A DNA stretch of 13,102 nt, taken from contig JAPPQG010000019.1 of the NCBI GenBank assembly GCA_028816945.1, positions 1 through 13,102 on the forward strand, written 5' to 3'. The DNA comes from Alphaproteobacteria bacterium (GTDB lineage Bacteria > Pseudomonadota > Alphaproteobacteria > RS24). The notes under the pieces are model-generated. The model worked only from the letters and a program-made list of their open reading frames with translations. It had not been told where the DNA came from and made no database searches. Numbering within the stretch: position 1 is the first letter of the stretch; every line of letters begins with the position of its first letter. Of this stretch, positions 7,418-13,102 are shown one piece after another. Both the position numbers and the translations under genes were made by a program.

Positions 7418-7601
7418 AAAGTGCCTTTCATGTGTTTATCATGTGTTTAATGAATTTCATTCTAATGATTCCATTATACGGCGCGCGAGGCGCGCAACAA
7501 GCCATTATTAGCCTATGATTCGCCGCTTGCCTATTTGCATATGCGGCGCGCACCATTAGGGACATATGACATAAATGGGAAAATCCGCAGAAAACAGCAA
7601 A

Positions 7602-7628
7602 TAATATATTAGAAAAACTAATATATTA
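7602..7628. promoter_or_regulatory. 27-bp perfect inverted repeat (11-bp arms, A5 loop)
   Basis: TAATATATTAG (7602-7612) and CTAATATATTA (7618-7628) are exact reverse complements separated by AAAAA. The first ten bases of each arm are themselves palindromic. The dyad lies 180 bases upstream of the receptor start and about as far from the DUF819 start. It could be an operator for a dimeric regulator or an RNA hairpin; the arms are purely AT apart from the closing G-C pair, so chance is less remote than for a mixed-base sequence. Confidence 0.45.
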
Positions 7629-7664
7629 AATGAGAAATAATCAATTGATATTGCTGATAGGTGA

Positions 7665-7706
7665 ATATAGCATTTACTATATTTAATGATATAGCATTTG
7701 CTATAG
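7665..7706. promoter_or_regulatory. Twin operator-like dyads upstream of the TonB-dependent receptor
   Basis: ATATAGCATTTACTATAT (7665-7682) and ATATAGCATTTGCTATAG (7689-7706) are 18-bp near-copies with starts 24 bases apart. The second contains a 16-bp perfect dyad, TATAGCA-TT-TGCTATA (7690-7705); in the first the same dyad has one mismatched pair. This pattern of two similar two-fold symmetric sites is typical of binding by a dimeric transcription factor. The hexamer TTGATA, a possible -35, starts at 7707, so a bound protein would overlap the promoter. No regulator gene is in the window, so the binding protein is unknown. Confidence 0.5.
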
Positions 7707-7807
7707 TTGATAATAATAAATATTTAACAATAATAATATGTATCTTGTTGCGGTAAGTGTAAGCATTCACCTTGTAAATATAAAACACATTTTCGCGGAG
7801 TGAAAAG

Positions 7808-10141
7808 ATGAACTATAAGCACTTAATCGCAATGCTTGTTTTGGCTGCCTTTATTGCGCCAGAAGCAGTTAAAGCACAAGCTGAACTTGATGAAATTATT
7901 GTAACCGCACAAAGGCGACAGCAAGCCATTAGCGATGTGCCAATCGCTATTACAGCCTTTGATGCTGATACATTAAACAAAGCAGGCATTGGGGAAGCCG
8001 CCGACTATCTCGCCCTAACACCGAATGTATCTTTTGGGGAGGCAGGCGAAGCAGGTAGCCGTTCCATTCAAATTAGTATTCGCGGGGTTGGCAATGTCTC
8101 ACTTGGCGAAGTGGTGAGTGCGAATTCGATCGGCTATTATTTAGACGAATTAAATGTTGGCACAGTGGCAAGTGGCTCTATTAACCCGCAACTTTACGAT
8201 ATGGAACGCATTGAAGTCTTACGCGGGCCGCAAGGCACATATTTTGGACGCAATGCAAATGCAGGCGCACTTAACCTTAGCACAAAATTACCATCCGATA
8301 TGCACGAGGCAAGCCTCGAAGTCAAAGCAGCAGATTATGGCACTTATGGCATAAATGGCATGGTTAATATACCTGTATCAGACCAAGTCGCGATGCGTTT
8401 TGTTGCCTCTTATGAGGAAAGTGAAGGGCTAATTGACAATATTAATGAAAACGGCACTGAAGATAGTGGTTATGAATATCGGCATTTCCGCTGGGCTGTT
8501 AGGGGTGAATTGGAACGCTCGACTTTTGACCTATCACTTAGTTTTACAGATGAAGATCAAGGCGTTGATGAGCTTGTGCCAACGGGCGTCCAAGACCTTG
8601 ATACAAAAAGCATTTGGGCTTCTCTTATTCCAGTCGATAGGGGAATCGGGTTTTACCCTGCCAATGATGACAAAGTCGATCATGATATGGTCGAATATAA
8701 TAATAATGAAGTCTTTATTGTCAATTTGCGCTACGAATATGAAATGCCAAATTATTTGATACGTTCCGTTACTGGTTATGTCGATAGTGAAACAGAGCGC
8801 GCCTTTGACCAAGATAATTTTCATATCGATGCGATTCGCCGCAATAATGAATATGAAGGGGAATCGCTTAGCCAAGAATTGCGTTTCCAATCAACCACGA
8901 ATGAAACAGTGGATTGGATTGTTGGCACTATTTGGGCGCAGGATGAAATTACCCAATATAATGCGGTCACAGCAGGTGCAACGCTTTCATTTGATCACCC
9001 AAACATTGCGGGCGTAGATAGTACAGGCCTATTGCCACCATTCCTAACGGCTGGTTTCCGCATCAATGAAAATGAACGTGTATTTGAAACAGAAACAATG
9101 GCTTTATTTGCCGATTTTACATGGCATTTAAGCGACCGCACAGATATTACAGTAGGTGGGCGGTATAGCAGAGATGATGTATCGGCACGGTTTTTTAATG
9201 TTGTCTCATTTGAAGGTAGCCAACCTGATTTGTCAGGGTCAGAGGATTTTGATAATTTCTCGCCCCGTTTTGTGTTTAATTATGCTATAAATGACGAGAT
9301 GAATTTTTATACCTCTGCTTCGGCAGGCTATAAATCTGGTGGCTTATCCCGTATCGCAATTAACCGCGCAGAATCTACCAACATGGAAACAGGAGTCGTA
9401 ACGCCTGCTCTATATGTAAACCGTCTACAAAAATTTGATGAAGAGACTTTGTGGAATTATGAAGCCGGCATCAAAGGGGGAGGGGGTCAGCTGCGTTATA
9501 GTGCTGCAGTTTTCTATATTGATTGGCAAGATATGCAAGTGCAAACAAATTTCCTTGCTGTGCCGGGTGATATTTCTTCGGCGGTTGAATTAACACAAAA
9601 TGCTGAAGAAGCAGAAAGCATGGGTATTGAAGGTGAAATAACAGCTATTTTATCTGAAAATTGGGCGGTGACAGTAGGGGCAGGCTTATTAGAGACAGAA
9701 TTTGGTGATTTCAAAAATGCACGCCTGCCCGGGGGAAGTATTGTTGATATATCAGGTAAAGACTTACCCGGCGCCCCTGAATATACATATAATCTTGCCG
9801 TTGATTATACGCAAGATATAAGCCAATTTGTAGGCAATGATGCAGAAGGCTTTGTGCGGTTGGAAGTTTCTGGGCGTTCTGAATCCCGTTCTAGCCTTGA
9901 AGCCCTTGCCGCACCTGATTTAGGACTGCCCGATTTCCCATATGAGAATCCATCTTATACAGTGGTGAATTTGCGTGGTGGATTCACAAGTGGCGCATGG
10001 GGTATCAATGCTTATGTGAAAAATCTTTTTGAAGAAGATTATTACACAAGTTCCAATGATAATTTTGGCGGCTCTGGTATCCGTGTCAGACCGCATCCAC
10101 GCATTGTTGGGATTCGCATAAATCGCAAATTTGGCGGTTAA
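7808..10141 (+). CDS. TonB-dependent outer-membrane receptor
   Basis: Energised outer-membrane importer of 777 residues. Residues 1-25 form a signal peptide (hydrophobic LIAMLVLAAFIA, AQA cleavage site), followed directly by a TonB box, DEIIVTA at 28-34. The plug domain spans about 40-163, with VPIAITAFDADTLNKAGI, IRGVG (91-95), IEVLRGPQGTYFGRNANAGALNL (135-157). The rest is the beta barrel, including FSPRFVFNYAINDEMNFYTSASAGYKSGG, and near the end KNLFEEDYY and GIRINRKFGG. The start has GGAG with a 7-base spacer. The plug and the IIVTAQRR start resemble receptors abundant in sphingomonads and marine alphaproteobacteria that often accompany catabolic genes rather than siderophore genes; the ligand is not evident. 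It precedes the flavoprotein and nitrilase genes on the same strand, which suggests import of their substrate. The twin dyads upstream may control it. Confidence 0.95.
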   Translation: MNYKHLIAMLVLAAFIAPEAVKAQAELDEIIVTAQRRQQAISDVPIAITAFDADTLNKAGIGEAADYLALTPNVSFGEAGEAGSRSIQISIRGVGNVSLGEVVSANSIGYYLDELNVGTVASGSINPQLYDMERIEVLRGPQGTYFGRNANAGALNLSTKLPSDMHEASLEVKAADYGTYGINGMVNIPVSDQVAMRFVASYEESEGLIDNINENGTEDSGYEYRHFRWAVRGELERSTFDLSLSFTDEDQGVDELVPTGVQDLDTKSIWASLIPVDRGIGFYPANDDKVDHDMVEYNNNEVFIVNLRYEYEMPNYLIRSVTGYVDSETERAFDQDNFHIDAIRRNNEYEGESLSQELRFQSTTNETVDWIVGTIWAQDEITQYNAVTAGATLSFDHPNIAGVDSTGLLPPFLTAGFRINENERVFETETMALFADFTWHLSDRTDITVGGRYSRDDVSARFFNVVSFEGSQPDLSGSEDFDNFSPRFVFNYAINDEMNFYTSASAGYKSGGLSRIAINRAESTNMETGVVTPALYVNRLQKFDEETLWNYEAGIKGGGGQLRYSAAVFYIDWQDMQVQTNFLAVPGDISSAVELTQNAEEAESMGIEGEITAILSENWAVTVGAGLLETEFGDFKNARLPGGSIVDISGKDLPGAPEYTYNLAVDYTQDISQFVGNDAEGFVRLEVSGRSESRSSLEALAAPDLGLPDFPYENPSYTVVNLRGGFTSGAWGINAYVKNLFEEDYYTSSNDNFGGSGIRVRPHPRIVGIRINRKFGG

Positions 10142-10152
10142 ACAAGCATAAA

Positions 10153-10236
10153 GCAGGCAAAGTAGGCAAATCGCCTGCCGCGCCATAGTCGTATCAAATT
10201 TGTCAATGCGCCTGCCCGCTCTTTAAGAGCGGCAGG
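10153..10236 (+). terminator. Two hairpins in the receptor-flavoprotein gap; possible terminator or attenuator
   Basis: Just after the receptor stop, GCAGGC (10153-10158) can pair with GCCTGC (10173-10178) across a 14-base loop. Further on, a strong stem at 10211-10236 pairs CCGCTC with GAGCGG around TTTAA, extended by CCTG/CAGG past one bulged C. Neither hairpin is followed by a T-run, so a classical intrinsic terminator is not supported. They could mark an mRNA processing point, partial termination or protection of the receptor message, letting the receptor and the enzymes be expressed at different levels. Confidence 0.35.
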
Positions 10237-10312
10237 GGTGGCCGTGGCGGCTGATTTGCAATTTTGCAATAAAGATAAAAAGAGGTAAAATAGCATATGC
10301 GGGTGAATGACT

Positions 10313-11899
10313 ATGTCCGATTTTGATAGTGAATATGATATTGTGATTGCGGGTGCAGGCGTGAATGGTTTGGCGTGCGCCTGCTTGCTTGCCAAAGAGG
10401 GCTTGCGTGTATGCGTTATTGAGCGCAATAAAGAAGTGGGCGGGGGGGCTATCACAAAAGAAGTAACAAAGCCCGGCTTCAAACATGACCTTTTTGGCTC
10501 ATCGCATGTTTGGATACAGTTAAACAAAGATTTCAAAAAACATATAGAGCCTGAACTCGCCCGCTATGGGTTCAAATATATTTATCCGCAAGACCATATT
10601 ACAGGCCACCCCGATAAACAGGGCGGGCCGGGGATTGTGATTTATAAAGATATTGCCAAAACCAGCGCCGCCATCGCGCACTATTCACAAAAAGATGCTG
10701 ACCGCTATTGTGAGATTTATAATGAATTTGGGCTTATTAAAGAGGCGGTTGTTAAGAATTTTTTCTCCCCCCCTGCCCCACCTTCGACTTTGTCGCGGGC
10801 TATGGAAAACTCCCATGAAGGGTTGCGCCGCTTGCAAGATTTCTCCCTATCGGCGCAGTCTTGGGTTGAATATAATTTTGAAAATGACTTCGTCAAAGCC
10901 GTTATGCTCTATTGGGCCTTAGCCCCGCAAATTTTGCCCGAACAAGAAGGGGCGGGACAATCTTTTTATGTTATGATTCCCGCTATCCATGATTTCGGAC
11001 AAGGCATTCCACAAGGTGGCAGTCAGGAATTGCCAAATTGCATGGTTAAATTCCTAGAAAGTCATGGCCATTCTGTACTAACGGGAGAGACGGTTGATGA
11101 ATTTTTAATTGAAGGTGGCGAAGTTATAGGCATTCAGCTCAAAAAGGGCAAAAAAATTAAAGCCAAACGCGCCGTTGTCAGTGGCCTTGACCCTAAACAG
11201 ACATTCTTGCAATGCATGCAAAAAGACCATTTAGATAGGCCTTTTGTGGATATGGTGAATCATTATTCTTTTGGCAAAATAACCGTCATACGCCAGCATT
11301 TAGCATTAAGTGAGCCACCAGAATATATTAATGGTTTGGATATGAACCAATGCGCTTTTCATCGTCTTGTCGATTCGACAGCGCAAATAAGAAAATTTTA
11401 TGCTGAAATTGCCACCGGCATACCACCAACAGACCCGCCTTTATGGGTTGCTTGTTGGACTTTGCTCGACCCAAGCCGCGCCCCCAACGGCCAGCATACA
11501 TTGATATATGATACTTTTGTATCTAATTGGCTAGCCGATGGGCGCACATGGGAAAATATTAAACAAGAATACATACAGACAATTTTATTGCCAAAATTGC
11601 AGCAATATGCCCCCAATATCACCGAAAAAACCATATTAGGCGACTATATTGAAACGGGCGAAAGCCTTGAACGGGCGAATCTGTCCTTTGTCGATGGCAC
11701 AACTAATGGGGGCGAGCGCATTGTCGCCCAATTAGGCGCATTCCGCCCTTTTCCCGGCTATGCCCATTATCGCTCCCCGATTCGCAATCTTTATATGACA
11801 GGGCCACATTGTCATCCGGGGAATGGCATTTCTGCTATGGGAACAATCACAGCACGCGTTATGCTAGATGATATGGGTATTCGCAAAGCAGATTTTTAA
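10313..11899 (+). CDS. FAD-dependent oxidoreductase, phytoene desaturase-like (PYROXD2/COG1233 type)
   Basis: Flavoprotein of 528 residues without a signal peptide, so cytoplasmic. The N-terminus has a Rossmann dinucleotide-binding fold: YDIVIAGAGVNGLACA with GxGxxG at residues 14-19, and VIERNKEVGGGAIT after the second strand. The C-terminus has the second FAD segment, AFRPFPGYAHYRSPIRNLYMTG...HPGNGISAMG, the last part at about 497-518. This two-ended pattern is that of the phytoene desaturase/amine oxidase superfamily, closest in style to PYROXD2-like members. Other carotenoid genes are absent, so carotenoid synthesis is unlikely; oxidation of an amine or an unsaturated ring is plausible but unproven. 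The ATG at 10313 has GGGTG 7 bases upstream; an ATG two codons earlier (10307) is possible. It lies 24 bases before the nitrilase gene and is probably co-transcribed with it. Confidence 0.9.
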   Translation: MSDFDSEYDIVIAGAGVNGLACACLLAKEGLRVCVIERNKEVGGGAITKEVTKPGFKHDLFGSSHVWIQLNKDFKKHIEPELARYGFKYIYPQDHITGHPDKQGGPGIVIYKDIAKTSAAIAHYSQKDADRYCEIYNEFGLIKEAVVKNFFSPPAPPSTLSRAMENSHEGLRRLQDFSLSAQSWVEYNFENDFVKAVMLYWALAPQILPEQEGAGQSFYVMIPAIHDFGQGIPQGGSQELPNCMVKFLESHGHSVLTGETVDEFLIEGGEVIGIQLKKGKKIKAKRAVVSGLDPKQTFLQCMQKDHLDRPFVDMVNHYSFGKITVIRQHLALSEPPEYINGLDMNQCAFHRLVDSTAQIRKFYAEIATGIPPTDPPLWVACWTLLDPSRAPNGQHTLIYDTFVSNWLADGRTWENIKQEYIQTILLPKLQQYAPNITEKTILGDYIETGESLERANLSFVDGTTNGGERIVAQLGAFRPFPGYAHYRSPIRNLYMTGPHCHPGNGISAMGTITARVMLDDMGIRKADF

Positions 11900-11923
11900 C
11901 AAGTGACAATTAGAGAGGCAGAT

Positions 11924-13099
11924 ATGGAAGAAAAGCGCACACAAAAGAATGATAAGCCGATTGAAAAATATACGGCACTTATCATCCAACCCCATGTGAT
12001 TGTGGCTGAGGGCCGCAAGACGATTCAAAAAAACCTTCAACGGGTGATAAATATGATTGATTTTGGCGCCGGCTATTTTTGGGAATTGCCAGCGCGGCTT
12101 GTCGTCTTGCCTGAATATTTTTTACAAGGCGTGACAACACCGGGCAAAGGAGAGCATGGGCTAGAAGATTTTATGAAAAAAGCCATTATGATTGACGGGG
12201 AAGAAATGGCGCAGTTGGGCGAAGTTGCCCGCAAATATCATCTTTATATTGCCGGCGGCGGGGTGATTGAAAAAATCCCCGAATTCCCCGATCGTTGGTT
12301 TAATACAGCCTTTATTATCGGGCCATCGGGTAAAGTAGAATTGCGCTATCACAAATGGCATATTCCCGCCTCCATTGGGCTTGGCACGAGTCCGCATGAT
12401 ATTTTTGATGAATATAAAGAGATTTTTGGCGGCGATATTAAAGACCTATTCCCCGTATTAGACACAGAAATTGGCAAATTAGGCACAATGACATGCCATG
12501 ACGGCTGCACGCCCGAAGTGTCGCGCGCACTCGGCTATAATGGGTGCGAAGTCATATGTCATCCCGTTGCCTTGCAAGAAGTGGAAGGCGTGTCAGAGCC
12601 TTGGGATTTTTGGTATTTCACCCGCCGCACACGCGCCCATGACAATATGTGCTATTTGCTAGGCTCAAATTGGGGGACAACGGATTATGATTATTACCCG
12701 CGGGCTTTTTGCTCGGGCAATTCTTTCGCCATTGACTATACGGGCATGATGATGCGGCAAGCCCCCTATCCCGAAGAGCAAGTGCTTGCTGTTACGATTG
12801 ATATTGAATCTTTGCGCGCCCACCGCTCCCATTGTAATCACAATACATGGGTGGATGTGCGCACAGAAGGATTCCGCCAGATTTATGACAAGCCCATTTA
12901 TCCGCCCAATCAATTCCCCTCTGGTCGCCCACCGCGTAGCCTAGCCGATAAAATGCAGCCCGTGCGTGATGTCTTTAAGGATATTTATGGGCGCGGGCAA
13001 TTCACACCGCCTGCGGGTAAAACAATCAATGATATGGTTGAGTCCCATGAAAAACGCATTCAATATGCGCAATCACTTGGCACACTAAAAAAATCATAA
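11924..13099 (+). CDS. Nitrilase-superfamily carbon-nitrogen hydrolase (amidase-like)
   Basis: Cytoplasmic hydrolase of 391 residues that cleaves a nonpeptide C-N bond. The full triad is visible: Glu64 in VVLPEYFLQG, Lys144 in YHKWHIP, and the nucleophile Cys191 in GTMTCHDGCTPEVSRAL. Sequence after the triad (NMCYLLGSNW, then NHNTWVDVRTEGFRQIY) resembles aliphatic amidase/formamidase relatives more than aryl nitrilases, so an amide or carbamoyl substrate is a reasonable guess. A 10-residue stretch after the Lys (SPHDIFDEYKEIFGGDIKD) enlarges the loop before the nucleophile. The ATG at 11924 is chosen because AGAGG lies 5 bases upstream; a GTG at 11903 would add seven residues. The gene follows the flavoprotein by 24 bases, which suggests that the two act in sequence. 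Its TAA stop overlaps an ATG at 13099-13101, so a further coupled gene may follow. Confidence 0.92.
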   Translation: MEEKRTQKNDKPIEKYTALIIQPHVIVAEGRKTIQKNLQRVINMIDFGAGYFWELPARLVVLPEYFLQGVTTPGKGEHGLEDFMKKAIMIDGEEMAQLGEVARKYHLYIAGGGVIEKIPEFPDRWFNTAFIIGPSGKVELRYHKWHIPASIGLGTSPHDIFDEYKEIFGGDIKDLFPVLDTEIGKLGTMTCHDGCTPEVSRALGYNGCEVICHPVALQEVEGVSEPWDFWYFTRRTRAHDNMCYLLGSNWGTTDYDYYPRAFCSGNSFAIDYTGMMMRQAPYPEEQVLAVTIDIESLRAHRSHCNHNTWVDVRTEGFRQIYDKPIYPPNQFPSGRPPRSLADKMQPVRDVFKDIYGRGQFTPPAGKTINDMVESHEKRIQYAQSLGTLKKS

Positions 13100-13102
13100 T
13101 GA

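Larger units (their letters stand above)
7418..7807. other. AT-rich divergent intergenic region between DUF819 and the TonB-dependent receptor
   Basis: These 390 bases carry no gene. The DUF819-proximal part (7440-7560) has two GANTC sites at 7467-7471 and 7517-7521 and the motif CGGCGCGC at 7479-7486 and 7544-7551, the first followed by a second GCGCGC (7490-7495) to form a short inverted repeat. The receptor-proximal part is very AT-rich and holds a 27-bp hairpin and two operator-like dyads, listed separately. A possible receptor promoter is TTGATA at 7707-7712 with TAATAA at 7731-7736 (18-base spacer), beginning right after the second dyad; TATAAA at 7779-7784 is another -10-like hexamer. 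Confidence 0.6.

Noticed and set aside
7659..7772. Inverted pair AGGTGAAT (7659-7666) and ATTCACCT (7765-7772)
   Set aside because: Eight bases separated by about 100 bases are easily expected by chance in this region, and the pair does not coincide with the dyads.
10297..10326. Nine-codon frame (MRVNDYVRF) overlapping the flavoprotein start, a possible leader peptide
   Set aside because: The nearest purine-rich motif (GAGG at 10282-10285) is 11 bases away, the peptide has no run of one amino acid, and such short frames are common by chance.
10313..11899. Carotenoid biosynthesis gene (crtI)
   Set aside because: The protein shares the superfamily fold, but no crtB, crtE or other carotenoid gene is nearby and the C-terminal motif is closer to PYROXD2-like members.

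Overview
The window looks like a piece of chromosome from an alphaproteobacterium with moderate to low GC and compact gene spacing, plausibly a marine or other free-living oligotroph. This rests on three things: a transketolase / phosphoglycerate kinase / class I aldolase cluster of the alphaproteobacterial type, a short coiled-coil-like gene divergent from transketolase (as DUF4164 genes are in rhizobial relatives), and clustered GANTC sites, the CcrM methylation target of that class. The taxon is an inference; no rRNA or other marker gene is present.

Left region (1-4856): the 5' end of a minus-strand gene runs off the left edge. After a 348-base divergent intergenic region with five GANTC sites come three plus-strand genes, tkt, pgk and a class I fba, which link the non-oxidative pentose phosphate pathway with lower glycolysis/gluconeogenesis. 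The gap gene that often lies between tkt and pgk in related bacteria is absent. A perfect four-copy 15-bp tandem repeat separates pgk from fba, and a 26-bp imperfect tandem repeat with internal hairpins follows fba.

Middle region (4938-7417, minus strand, read right to left): a DUF819-type multispanning membrane protein, a small [2Fe-2S] ferredoxin and an enoyl-CoA hydratase/isomerase lie 41 and 6 bases apart and probably form one transcription unit. The hydratase has the active-site pattern of the methylglutaconyl/isohexenylglutaconyl-CoA hydratase branch, with Gly in place of one of the two usual Glu residues.

Right region (7418-13102): a 390-base AT-rich divergent intergenic region carries a 27-bp perfect hairpin/dyad and two operator-like dyads. 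It leads into a TonB-dependent outer-membrane receptor, then a phytoene-desaturase-like (PYROXD2/COG1233) flavoprotein, then a nitrilase-superfamily amidohydrolase with an intact Glu-Lys-Cys triad. The last two are only 24 bases apart. The three genes suggest a small uptake-and-catabolism module: import through the outer membrane, flavin-dependent oxidation, then C-N bond hydrolysis. Its substrate cannot be read from the sequence. This is the part of the window most likely to hold an undescribed pathway. No tRNA, rRNA, CRISPR array, transposase or phage gene was seen.
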